Shown piece by piece: positions 8,743 to 17,058 of a DNA stretch of 64,000 nt. Position 1 is the stretch's first letter, and each line of letters begins with the position of its first letter. The notes beneath the pieces are model-generated. The model was not told the origin of the DNA, did not search any database, and worked only from the letters and a program-made list of their open reading frames with translations. The translations under genes were made by a program, and so were the position numbers. The stretch is from positions 14,543 to 78,542 of the forward strand of contig CAJUAM010000011.1 in NCBI GenBank assembly GCA_910584615.1. Reading direction: 5' to 3'. This DNA is from an uncultured Dorea sp. (GTDB lineage: Bacteria > Bacillota > Clostridia > Lachnospirales > Lachnospiraceae).

Positions 8743-10155
8743 TTATTCTCCTAAGAGTTCCACGTCTATATCTAACATTCTGCAAATCATCTTCAGTTCT
8801 TCTACCTTGTCGCCATATACTGCATGGCAGTGATTCGCATCAAATTTATCCAAAAATATCTGATGGTCAAACGGAAGCTTTGCAAATACATGCGGCCATT
8901 CCATCGTTGTTTCTGCCATTTTTTCTTCCGGCAGAGTAACAAATTCTGTTGGAATAATAGTCATTCTGTATTTTCCCTCTTTCCGGTTCAGCCTTGCAAT
9001 CGTTGCCTTTCCGGGCGCAGTCATCAGATTTACATGACATCCGCCTCCTGCATAGATATCTAATGCCGGATATAATTTTGTTTTTGCCAGATTCTCTTTA
9101 TAATCATCTTTTCCTGTCGCGTAATAGGTTGACTGAGAACCGCAATTGCAAAATACCATAACATCTTCATCTGCATCATAATGGCGCACATCCATAAAGA
9201 TCACCGGCTCATCGGTCAGCATTTTTAAGATCTGCATTGTGAGTGCCGCATCCGAATCTGCTTCGCAGGCATACACAACCGGCTCCTTAGGGCCATCCCA
9301 ATCATAAGGATCGTTGCAGAAAGCCGCGCAGATACATTCGGTACAATAATGTCTGCTCATCTCATAATGACATTTCACACCTACAAAATCATAATCATTC
9401 TGCTTGATAAGCTTCTTTAACGCCTCATAATGTCTGATCTGTGTCTTTAATTTTTCTGCGGTAAAGCTTGTGTCATTATAATGGATCTCGCCCACATTTT
9501 CTGAAAGCCACTTAAACGCTTTATCTACCTGTGCTTCCGGGATCTCATCTGCCATTCTTACCAGTTCACTCTGGTCTAAATGATCCACATCAACACCAAA
9601 CTTCTTCTGCCAATCCTGCATACTTACCGTAGCGCTGTACATCCCCAGACTTCTTCCGCCAATCAGGCCGTATTTTTGTCCGTTCAATCCGCTCGCTACC
9701 ATCGCACATTTCGCGAATGTCAAATACTTCTTTAAAACCTCCGGGTCCTTTGCCTCTCCGCTCACCCTGAAATGGTCGATACCTAAATGATTCAGCGCTC
9801 CTCCCGCCGCAAGCATAGCTACCATGCCCGGCCAGTCCGGATTTAGATTCGCGGCCAGCAGAAACGGTCCTTTTCCGTTCTGTGCTACAATTGCCGAGAA
9901 ATTAGGGAAGGCAAATACCCCATACGCAAGGATCGTTCCGTCTACCCCTTTGCTTTTCAAAAGTTCCGCCTGTTCCTTTGCAGACTTCACACTGCATACC
10001 AATTCATCAGCCTCGATTATTTCAACTTCATCTGTTGCCCTTATTGCCTCTGTTATTGCATTAACCTGTGCCTGCACGATTTCTTTCAATTGCTCATGGA
10101 CTTCCGGTTCTCCATCCGACAACCCCAAAATTCCCAAGATGGGTTTTCTTTTCAT
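8743..10155 (-). CDS. L-fucose/L-arabinose isomerase-family protein
   Basis: 470 residues, first gene of the operon. The N-terminal half has the FucI/AraA-type fold signature, with GTILAYGVFAFPNF near 73-86 and GLIGGRSLGMY near 163-173. The C-terminal metal site is suggested by ACEADSDAALT (Glu298) and FMDVRHYDADEDV (Asp322), with a late His-rich segment DANHCHAVYGD. A Cys-rich patch lies at 262-280 (CHYEMSRHYCTECICAAFC). Known members interconvert aldoses and ketoses with Mn2+; divergent members act on other sugars. RBS AGAGAGGAG precedes ATG 10155. The position directly behind the operator-bearing promoter makes it the entry enzyme of the pathway. Confidence 0.8.
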   Translation of the reverse strand: MKRKPILGILGLSDGEPEVHEQLKEIVQAQVNAITEAIRATDEVEIIEADELVCSVKSAKEQAELLKSKGVDGTILAYGVFAFPNFSAIVAQNGKGPFLLAANLNPDWPGMVAMLAAGGALNHLGIDHFRVSGEAKDPEVLKKYLTFAKCAMVASGLNGQKYGLIGGRSLGMYSATVSMQDWQKKFGVDVDHLDQSELVRMADEIPEAQVDKAFKWLSENVGEIHYNDTSFTAEKLKTQIRHYEALKKLIKQNDYDFVGVKCHYEMSRHYCTECICAAFCNDPYDWDGPKEPVVYACEADSDAALTMQILKMLTDEPVIFMDVRHYDADEDVMVFCNCGSQSTYYATGKDDYKENLAKTKLYPALDIYAGGGCHVNLMTAPGKATIARLNRKEGKYRMTIIPTEFVTLPEEKMAETTMEWPHVFAKLPFDHQIFLDKFDANHCHAVYGDKVEELKMICRMLDIDVELLGE

Positions 10156-10171
10156 CGTGTTCGCTCCTCTC

Positions 10172-10210
10172 TATTTCATATTTGAAATATATATTTTATA
10201 TATAAAATAT
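10172..10210 (-). promoter_or_regulatory. Two palindromic operators before the sugar operon
   Basis: A perfect 20-bp palindrome (10191-10210, half-site ATATTTTATA) and an inverted repeat TATTTCA-N4-TGAAATA (10172-10189) lie between the predicted transcription start and the isomerase gene. IclR-family proteins bind short palindromes like these, and an IclR gene is next door. Repression by that protein is inferred. Confidence 0.55.
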
Positions 10211-10219
10211 TTTGATATT

Positions 10220-10248
10220 ATATTATCATAAATATAGTGATATTGCAA
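10220..10248 (-). promoter_or_regulatory. Promoter of the sugar operon
   Basis: On the minus strand, -35 TTGCAA (10243-10248), a 17-base spacer and -10 TAATAT (10220-10225). It sits after the IclR terminator and just before the operator palindromes, so regulator and catabolic genes are separate transcription units. Confidence 0.65.
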
Positions 10249-10289
10249 CCACAAAAAATATTTAAATCACATTTTTTATATATTTTGTA

Positions 10290-10316
10290 TAAAAAAAACA
10301 GAGCAATCATGCTCTG
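10290..10316 (-). terminator. Terminator of the IclR gene
   Basis: Perfect stem CAGAGCA/TGCTCTG with a 4-base loop at 10299-10316, followed on the minus strand by eight Ts. It ends the regulator transcript before the operon promoter. Confidence 0.9.
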
Positions 10317-10330
10317 CCAATTTTTTGTCT

Positions 10331-11095
10331 TCAGCTAATCTTAGCTGAGATCAAACCCGCTGTTTCAATTATGTTATTTTTCAAAACTTCAAATTTATCG
10401 TTATTTTTATATTCCTCAATGCCCCCGGTCACTCCGATCGCACCTATACATTCATGATCCGTTCCAAAAACCGGAGCAGCGATACAGCATATCCCCTTAT
10501 TAAATTCTTCATAATCCAGCCCGTATCCCCGCTCTCTCGTTATCCGAAGCTCTTCTAAATATTTCTCTTTGTCAACAATTGTCTTCTCTGTCTTTTTCTG
10601 CAGAACAGTCTCCTTCAGGAAGCGCTTTTGTGTTTCCGCCGGCCACTGCGCTAAAATACACTTAGCCCCTGCACTCGTGTTAATTTCCATCGGTGTATAT
10701 AAATGCGCTATAAAATTGACCGGAGCAGCCGAAAGCACCTGTTCAATATATATGATCTGCTTTCCTCTTTCCACCGCAAATTGCACTGTCTGGTTCGTCC
10801 TCTGCGAAAGCCTTTCCATATATGGCTTGATAACATTCGCGATAGTATAATTATCCGAATATCTTGAGGCCAGCTGGGGGATTTTATATCCCAATACATA
10901 TTTAGGAGGATTGCTCTCTACTTGCAGAAGGTATCCTCTGGACACTAGATTTTTTATGATCCGGAATAATGAGGCAGAAGGAATATCCAGATCGTCTCCT
11001 ATTGCTTTTAACGATTTTTCATCATTGTTAAGCGAAAAATATTCGAGTACGTTCAAAGCCCTCTCCACCGCAGGGACTGTAACATTTTCTTTCAT
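10331..11095 (-). CDS. IclR-family transcriptional regulator
   Basis: 254 residues. The winged helix-turn-helix occupies about 5-70 (ERALNVLEYFSLNNDEKSL, DIPSASLFRIIKNLVSRGYL). The effector-binding domain follows (RYSDNYTIANVIKPYMERL, TNQTVQFAVERGKQIIYIEQ, RERGYGLDYEEFNKGICCIAAPV, IGAIGVTGG). IclR proteins usually bind small carbon metabolites and control neighbouring catabolic genes. It is transcribed in the same direction just upstream of the sugar operon, the expected local regulator. A 14-bp palindrome ATTTTCTAGAAAAT about 80 bases upstream of its start could be an autoregulatory site. Confidence 0.9.
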   Translation of the reverse strand: MKENVTVPAVERALNVLEYFSLNNDEKSLKAIGDDLDIPSASLFRIIKNLVSRGYLLQVESNPPKYVLGYKIPQLASRYSDNYTIANVIKPYMERLSQRTNQTVQFAVERGKQIIYIEQVLSAAPVNFIAHLYTPMEINTSAGAKCILAQWPAETQKRFLKETVLQKKTEKTIVDKEKYLEELRITRERGYGLDYEEFNKGICCIAAPVFGTDHECIGAIGVTGGIEEYKNNDKFEVLKNNIIETAGLISAKIS

Positions 11096-11244
11096 ATTCT
11101 TTTCCTTTCATCAGTAAAATCAACCAAATGAGTCATATTTTCCAAATTAGTTTAGCATACAACATTTCCATTTTCTAGAAAATTTTTCCAGCCGTGCTAT
11201 ATTGCTGCAGATTATGAGTTGTGATACACATAACCGCACACTGA

Positions 11245-11283
11245 AAAGAACATATATATCCATAATGAATATACATGTTCTTT
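11245..11283 (-). terminator. Terminator after the hydratase gene
   Basis: AAAGAACAT/ATGTTCTTT outer stem, continued inward by more AU pairs with two mismatches. On the minus strand it ends in TTCTTTTC. It lies 32 bases beyond the hydratase stop. Confidence 0.6.
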
Positions 11284-11315
11284 CTATTTTTATCCACTCG
11301 TATCTTGTTCCATAC

Positions 11316-13595
11316 CTATCCGCGGTAATAATTGATAAGACATCCTTTCAGAATGATCTCTTGCTCAGCGTCTGTCAGATCCCCAAGCTTCCATGTAACT
11401 TCTTTCAATGTATCACCCACAATATATGCTTTTATCTCTGCTGTCTGCTCTTTGACCGCTTTCCGGATGTCCGGCACAAAGATATAGTCACCATTTTTAA
11501 AGCTCAACGCATCGTCTTTTTCCTCTGTGATAAACGGAAGCATTCCCCAGTTGATCAGGTTAGAGCGGTATCTCTTTGTTGCATACTCGTTGGCAATATT
11601 AGCCCATCCGCCCAGTACTTTCTGACAGGAGGCAGCCTGCTCTCTGGCAGATCCATCACCCGGTTTTACTGCAAATATCGTACTTCCGATACCCAGATTT
11701 CCCTTTCCGGTATCCGGATAAACCTCTTTTATCTTTTCCATCACCGGCTTTAGTTCATCCAACACATCAAGCGGACACTCTCCTGCCTCAATTGCTTTCT
11801 GGGCTTTTTGAACTTCTTTTGCTCTTCCTACATATGCCGGATCTTTTCTTGACAATGCAAATTCAGCAAGACCAAGCGGATTCGAACGATAAGAAGAAGT
11901 CTCGCCGGACGGAATAAGCTCATCTGTTGTAGTAACCGGGTCGTGGATCTCAGATACTACTTTCAAAAGAAGATTTTCCGGCAGTGCCGGCATTCCAGGC
12001 CAGTCTTTGATATTCGGTCCAAATCTGATCTCAACAGAAGGATCCGCCACTCCATGACTGTCAAATACACGATTCGCGTAAATCTTTTCATCAAAATGAT
12101 ATTTCTTTCCCGTATACTCTGCATCTATCGCTGTTGCCGGCGTAAGAAATCCTTTATTCGCCGCTGTGGCAGCGATAGAACGGGCATCCATCAGCGCAAC
12201 AGAAGATATCTGCCCGCTCTGGAGCTTAGAACCTTCACGGTTCGGGAAGTTCCTCGTAGAATGTCTGATAGAAAACGCATTGTTGGCCGGAGTATCTCCC
12301 GCACCAAAACAAGGTCCGCAAAACGCTGTCTTTACAATAGTCCCTGCCTGCATAAGCTCAGCAACCGCACCGTTTTTCACAAGCTCCATATAAATCGGCG
12401 TGCTCGCCGGATACACACTGAATGTAAATTCATCCGCGCCGATATAATGTCCTTTTATAATATCTGCCGCCGCGCATATATTTTCAAATCCGCCGCCTGC
12501 ACACCCCGCTATGAGTCCCTGGTCAACATAAAGTCTGCCGCCGCGTATCTTATCCTGAAGAGAATAATCCACTGCGCCGCCAAGGCTGACTAACGCTTTT
12601 TGCTCTACATCATGAAGTATGTCCTTAAGATTTGCATTAACCTCGTCAATCGTATATACATTAGATGGATGGAACGGCATCGCGATCATCGGTCTGATCT
12701 CGCTTAAGTTCACATATACCATACCATCATAGTAAGTAACAGCTCCCGGTTCCAGCTCCTTATACTCTTCCTGCCTTCCGTGTATCTCATAGAATTCTTT
12801 GATTTTCTCATCCGTTTTCCAAATAGATGACAAACAGGTCGTCTCCGTAGTCATAACATCAATCCCGATCCTGAAATCGGCACTCAGCTTCCCAACTCCC
12901 GGCCCTACAAATTCCATTACTTTATTGTTCACATATCCATTCGCGAATGTCGCCCCGATGATCGCAAGCGCAACATCCTGCGGGCCGACGCCTTTCATTG
13001 GTTCTCCGTCCAGATAGATAGCCACAACCTCCGGCATCTTAATATCATAAGTCTTATTAAGGAGCTGCTTTACGAGTTCCGGACCTCCCTCACCCATAGC
13101 CATGGTTCCAAGCGCCCCATAACGGGTATGGCTGTCCGAACCAAGTATCATCTTACCGCCCCCCGCTAACATCTCACGGGCAAACTGGTGGATAACTGCC
13201 TGATGAGGCGGAACATACACACCGCCGTACTTCTTCGCGCAAGTCAGACCAAACATGTGGTCATCTTCATTGATCGTACCGCCGACCGCGCACAAAGAAT
13301 TATGACAGTTCGTAAGTACGTAAGGAATCGGGAACTTCTCAAGCCCTGACGCCCTCGCCGTCTGTATGATCCCGACAAAGGTAATGTCATGAGAAGTCAG
13401 TTTATCAAATTTAATCTGCAGCCTGTCCATGTTTCCCGATGTATTATGATCTTCTAAAATATGGTAGGCCATTGTATTTTTTGCAGCCTCAGCCGCCGTT
13501 ATATCTTGTCCTGTCTTTGCCTTCACTTCCTGCAAAGTCTCTGCGATCTCTGTTCCATTTAACAGATATACACCTTTATCATAAAGCTTCACCAT
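11316..13595 (-). CDS. Aconitase-family hydratase
   Basis: 759 residues, aconitase/isopropylmalate isomerase superfamily. Core motifs: TNCHNSLCAVGG near 95-106, GSDSHTRYGALG near 152-163, and three Cys for a [4Fe-4S] cluster at Cys365 (IAGCAGGG), Cys426 and Cys429 (FCGPCFGAG). The C-terminal swivel domain is included (RYRSNLINWGMLPF). It belongs to a group annotated only as hydratase in clostridia, clearly apart from acnA/acnB, so substrate is not assigned. It is monocistronic with its own promoter and sits behind a CdaR-like regulator, which hints at a hydroxy-acid or sugar-acid role. RBS is AGGAGG. Confidence 0.8.
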   Translation of the reverse strand: MVKLYDKGVYLLNGTEIAETLQEVKAKTGQDITAAEAAKNTMAYHILEDHNTSGNMDRLQIKFDKLTSHDITFVGIIQTARASGLEKFPIPYVLTNCHNSLCAVGGTINEDDHMFGLTCAKKYGGVYVPPHQAVIHQFAREMLAGGGKMILGSDSHTRYGALGTMAMGEGGPELVKQLLNKTYDIKMPEVVAIYLDGEPMKGVGPQDVALAIIGATFANGYVNNKVMEFVGPGVGKLSADFRIGIDVMTTETTCLSSIWKTDEKIKEFYEIHGRQEEYKELEPGAVTYYDGMVYVNLSEIRPMIAMPFHPSNVYTIDEVNANLKDILHDVEQKALVSLGGAVDYSLQDKIRGGRLYVDQGLIAGCAGGGFENICAAADIIKGHYIGADEFTFSVYPASTPIYMELVKNGAVAELMQAGTIVKTAFCGPCFGAGDTPANNAFSIRHSTRNFPNREGSKLQSGQISSVALMDARSIAATAANKGFLTPATAIDAEYTGKKYHFDEKIYANRVFDSHGVADPSVEIRFGPNIKDWPGMPALPENLLLKVVSEIHDPVTTTDELIPSGETSSYRSNPLGLAEFALSRKDPAYVGRAKEVQKAQKAIEAGECPLDVLDELKPVMEKIKEVYPDTGKGNLGIGSTIFAVKPGDGSAREQAASCQKVLGGWANIANEYATKRYRSNLINWGMLPFITEEKDDALSFKNGDYIFVPDIRKAVKEQTAEIKAYIVGDTLKEVTWKLGDLTDAEQEIILKGCLINYYRG

Positions 13596-13641
13596 GTTAC
13601 TTTATTCCTCCTGTTCTTATATCTCTCTTTCTACATCCCCC

Positions 13642-13684
13642 ATTTTATCACATTTTCTTTATATTACAATACCACGGTACCATG
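13642..13684 (-). promoter_or_regulatory. Promoter and palindrome before the hydratase gene
   Basis: Minus strand: -35 TTGTAA (13664-13669), 16-base spacer, -10 TAAAAT (13642-13647). Directly upstream is a near-perfect palindrome CACGGTACCATG (13673-13684), in the place where an activator would bind. The adjacent CdaR-like protein is the obvious candidate. Confidence 0.5.
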
Positions 13685-13727
13685 ATTTCAATATCATTAT
13701 AAATCAGGCAGGTCTTACAAAATCCCC

Positions 13728-14813
13728 TTATCCTTTCACAGATCTCATATGATCAGCTACCATCATAGCTATCTTGAATGTCAGCGCGTCATCGAATACT
13801 CTCACATCAAGCCCTGTCCGTTTCTGTATTTTCTCCAGCCTGTACACCAATGTATTACGGTGGATATAAAGCTGCCTTGCTGTCTCAGATATATTCAGAT
13901 TATTATCAAAAAATGTAAATACTGTCTGCAGCTCTTCATCATCAAACATACCGTCTACTTCGCCTTCAAATACTTCACTGAGAAACATCTTGCACAAAGA
14001 TTCCGGGAGCTGATGGATCAGTCTGCCTATTCCAAGTTCATTATATGCCAGGATCGTCTTCTCTTCATAAAATACTCTTCCTACTTCAAGAGCCATGTCT
14101 GCCTCTTTATAGGATTTGGATACGTCTTTAAGCTCCTCAACAATCGTGCCATAAGACACTCGCACACTTACCATAGCTTCCATATTCAGCGTATCCGCGA
14201 TCGTTCTTGCCGTTTTCCCTAAATGGGTGTAATCTTCTGTATTTTCTACTGCCTTCACAAGAATCACATGCTTTTCATCAACTGCCGTAACAAAATCTCT
14301 GGTTCCGGTTGCGTACAATCCCTTCAGCGTATCTAAAATCAGGTTTTCGCCTTCATTTCTTGCTTCAACCAAAAACACTGCCCGCCGAAGTTCTACAGGA
14401 ATCTTCATCTTCTTTGCCTGATTATAAATATCGACCAGCAACAGATTATCTAATATCAGATTCTGGATAAAACGGTTCTTATCCATCTTTTCTTTATAAA
14501 CAAACAAAAGATTAGACAGCTGGCTCGCTCCCATCTCTCCCGCCATCGAAAGGGCCCCCCCTTCTCCTGCCAGCGCCAGTATATAGGTTGGCTTTTCCTC
14601 ATCATATACAAGGAACATTCCCACACCGTCTCCAATTCTCACCGGCTCTTCCACTACCGTTTCACAGAACATTAAAATCCTCTTATCTAAGCCAATCATC
14701 TTTTCACTGGTCATGACAAGGCAGATCCCTCTCATATCCCATACCGCACATTCAAATCCGGTTATTTTTTTGATATCCTGCACCGTTTTGTGCAAGATCT
14801 GATTCGATAACAA
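13728..14813 (-). CDS. CdaR/PucR-type transcriptional regulator
   Basis: About 361 residues. The N-terminal sugar-diacid recognition domain covers about 1-130 (QILHKTVQDIKKITGFECAVWD). A GGDEF-like middle domain comes next, then a PucR C-terminal helix-turn-helix (TARQLYIHRNTLVYRLEKIQ and a DALTFKIAMMV tail). The family activates genes for glycerate, glucarate and similar acids. The start is taken as TTG 14813, seven bases after AGGAGG and at the usual family N-terminus; an upstream in-frame start at 14846 lacks a good site. It lies upstream of the hydratase gene in the same direction. Confidence 0.8.
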   Translation of the reverse strand: MLSNQILHKTVQDIKKITGFECAVWDMRGICLVMTSEKMIGLDKRILMFCETVVEEPVRIGDGVGMFLVYDEEKPTYILALAGEGGALSMAGEMGASQLSNLLFVYKEKMDKNRFIQNLILDNLLLVDIYNQAKKMKIPVELRRAVFLVEARNEGENLILDTLKGLYATGTRDFVTAVDEKHVILVKAVENTEDYTHLGKTARTIADTLNMEAMVSVRVSYGTIVEELKDVSKSYKEADMALEVGRVFYEEKTILAYNELGIGRLIHQLPESLCKMFLSEVFEGEVDGMFDDEELQTVFTFFDNNLNISETARQLYIHRNTLVYRLEKIQKRTGLDVRVFDDALTFKIAMMVADHMRSVKG

Positions 14814-14879
14814 ATGGCCACCTCCTACATTTCTCCATTCTATCACATGACAGAAACCGTGTCTAATGATTTTGATTCT

Positions 14880-14913
14880 AAAAAAACCGGCTCTCGTCTC
14901 GCGAAAGCCGGTT
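14880..14913 (-). terminator. Terminator of the MsmX-type ATPase gene
   Basis: Perfect 8-bp stem AACCGGCT/AGCCGGTT (14885-14913), followed on the minus strand by a run of seven Ts. Confidence 0.92.
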
Positions 14914-14931
14914 CTAACTCATGGTTATAAA

Positions 14932-16044
14932 CTAATTTGTAATTGCCTCTTCTGTCTCTTTATCAAATACATGAATCTTAGAAGCATCAAGCGCGAACTT
15001 AACTGTATCGCCTGTTCTTGCCTTTGTGCTAGGCTCAACTCTTGCTGTCATGCTGGCACCCTCATAATCAAAGTATAAGAATACTTCCGCGCCAAGCATC
15101 TCGTATACACGGATCTTAGCTTCAATAACTGTTTCAGGAGACTTAGCAAGGAAGTCTGGCTCATCATGAACATCTTCCGGACGAATACCAAGAACAACTG
15201 TCTTTCCGTTATATCCGCCGTCAATAAGCTTTTTAGCCTTCTCTGGCGCAAGCTTGATCTCTGAAGGACCAGCTACAAGGTATACATCATTGCCTTTTAC
15301 TTTACATGTCGCATCTACAAAGTTCATCTGAGGTGATCCGATGAATCCTGCAACGAACAGATTGCATGGTGCATCATAAAGTACCTGAGGTGTATCTACC
15401 TGCTGAACGATACCTGCATTCATAACTACAATTCTTGTACCAAGAGTCATAGCCTCTGTCTGGTCATGTGTTACATAAATGATAGTTGTACCAAGTCTCT
15501 GATGAAGCTTGGAAATCTCAATACGCATCTGTCCACGGAGCTTAGCATCCAAGTTGGAAAGAGGCTCATCCATAAGGAATACCTTAGGACTACGTACAAT
15601 TGCACGTCCCATAGCAACACGCTGTCTCTGACCACCGGAAAGAGCCTTCGGCTTACGCTCAAGCAATGCTTCCAGGTCAAGGATCCTAGCTGCCTCACGA
15701 ACCATCTTATCAATCTCATCTTTCGGTATCTTTCTTAACTTAAGACCGAATGCCATATTATCATATACTGTCATATGCGGATACAGAGCATAGTTCTGGA
15801 ATACCATCGCAATATCTCTGTCCTTAGGCTCTACATCGTTCACTAACTTATCGCCGATGTATAATTCACCGCTGGTAATCTCTTCCAGACCAGCCACCAT
15901 ACGAAGCGTTGTAGATTTACCACATCCTGAAGCTCCTACAAAAATAATAAATTCTTTGTCTTCAATCTCAAGGTTGAAGTCTTTAACTGCTACATATCCG
16001 TTAGGATAAGTCTTGTTAATGTGACGTAAAGATAAACTTGCCAT
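14932..16044 (-). CDS. msmX: Multi-sugar ABC transporter ATPase (MsmX/UgpC type)
   Basis: 370 residues, one ABC domain plus C-terminal TOBE/OB folds. Walker A GASGCGKST near 37-45, Q-loop NYALYPHM, signature LSGGQRQRVAMG, Walker B VFLMDEPLSNLDAKLRGQ, switch His YVTHDQTEAM, and VVLGIRPEDVHDE in the TOBE part. It is not next to any permease or binding protein. Orphan ATPases of this kind energise several oligosaccharide (CUT1) importers encoded elsewhere, as MsmX does in Bacillus. Monocistronic, with its own terminator. Confidence 0.9.
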   Translation of the reverse strand: MASLSLRHINKTYPNGYVAVKDFNLEIEDKEFIIFVGASGCGKSTTLRMVAGLEEITSGELYIGDKLVNDVEPKDRDIAMVFQNYALYPHMTVYDNMAFGLKLRKIPKDEIDKMVREAARILDLEALLERKPKALSGGQRQRVAMGRAIVRSPKVFLMDEPLSNLDAKLRGQMRIEISKLHQRLGTTIIYVTHDQTEAMTLGTRIVVMNAGIVQQVDTPQVLYDAPCNLFVAGFIGSPQMNFVDATCKVKGNDVYLVAGPSEIKLAPEKAKKLIDGGYNGKTVVLGIRPEDVHDEPDFLAKSPETVIEAKIRVYEMLGAEVFLYFDYEGASMTARVEPSTKARTGDTVKFALDASKIHVFDKETEEAITN

Positions 16045-16140
16045 TTTAATAGCCCTCCTAGTATTTTCTCCAATAATAGATTTTCAACATTTCTTTTGCT
16101 AATAAAGAGTATATTAAAAAAGAATGCTTCGGGGTATACC

Positions 16141-16185
16141 CAAGTTGAACAATTTTTCTAAATTATTCTATACAAATTGAACAAT
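16141..16185 (-). repeat. 13-bp direct repeat upstream of the MsmX-type gene
   Basis: CAAGTTGAACAAT (16141-16153) and CAAATTGAACAAT (16173-16185) differ at one base and start exactly 32 bp apart, about three helical turns. They lie upstream of the ATPase gene, so a regulator that binds as a tandem pair is possible. Confidence 0.5.
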
Positions 16186-16212
16186 CAGATAGTTTTATTG
16201 TCAAAACACTGC

Positions 16213-17058
16213 TCATTCCTGTTCAAGCAGCATTTGGTAAACGTCTCTTTTTCCTACTCCTCTGTCTTTTGCCACCCGTTTCATAGCCTCCTTTTTGCTC
16301 AGTCCCTTCTTAAGATACTGCTCCATATGCTCCTTCAACGGCAGTTTTTCCCACTGTTCTTGTTCTTCCTTAAGTCTCTCTTCATCGGATCTTCCTTCTA
16401 TTATAAGAACATATTCTCCCTTCGCCTCATGCTCTTTATAATAAGCTGCTGCCTCATCGATCGTCGTCCCAAATACCGTTTCATGTCTTTTGGTCAGCTC
16501 CTTACAGATACTAAGCCTCCGGTTTCCGAGTGTCTCCTTAAGCAGTATAAGAGTCCGCAAAAGCCTGTGGGGAGCCTCATATATGATGATCGTCCTCATT
16601 TCCCCTTTTAAATCCTCAAGCACCCTTTGCCGCTCTTTCTTGTCCGCCGGAAGAAACGCCTCAAATACGAACCGTCTCGTAGAAAGCCCTGATATGGTCA
16701 ACGCAGTGATACATGCCGCCGCCCCAGGAACTGCTGTTACAAAAATTCCCGCCTCATGGCACATTGCAACCAGCTCTTCCCCCGGGTCCGAGATCCCCGG
16801 CGTGCCTGCATCTGTTATCAGTGCGATATTTTCTCCGTCAAGCAGCCGTTTTACAAGCATTTTCCCCTTTTCAACCTTATTGTACTCGTGGTAGCTTGTC
16901 ATAGGTGTCTTTATTTCAAAATGATTTAAAAGTTTAATACTGTTGCGGGTATCCTCTGCCGCGATCAAATCTACTTCCTTCAATATACGTATGCCGCGAA
17001 ATGTCATATCCTCAAGATTGCCTATCGGAGTGGCACATAGGTATAAAGTACCTGTCAT
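16213..17058 (-). CDS. rsmI: 16S rRNA (cytidine1402-2'-O)-methyltransferase
   Basis: 281 residues, tetrapyrrole-methylase fold. MTGTLYLCATPIGNLEDMTFR at the start, AEDTRNSIKLLNHF, SDAGTPGISDPGEELV-type loop and VPGAAACITALTISGLS are diagnostic. It 2'-O-methylates C1402 in the ribosomal P site using SAM. ATG 17058 overlaps the stop of the preceding methyltransferase gene by four bases (ATGA), with AGAAGGAG ahead. It is the last gene of the ricT-holB cluster, as yabC is in Bacillus. Confidence 0.95.
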   Translation of the reverse strand: MTGTLYLCATPIGNLEDMTFRGIRILKEVDLIAAEDTRNSIKLLNHFEIKTPMTSYHEYNKVEKGKMLVKRLLDGENIALITDAGTPGISDPGEELVAMCHEAGIFVTAVPGAAACITALTISGLSTRRFVFEAFLPADKKERQRVLEDLKGEMRTIIIYEAPHRLLRTLILLKETLGNRRLSICKELTKRHETVFGTTIDEAAAYYKEHEAKGEYVLIIEGRSDEERLKEEQEQWEKLPLKEHMEQYLKKGLSKKEAMKRVAKDRGVGKRDVYQMLLEQE

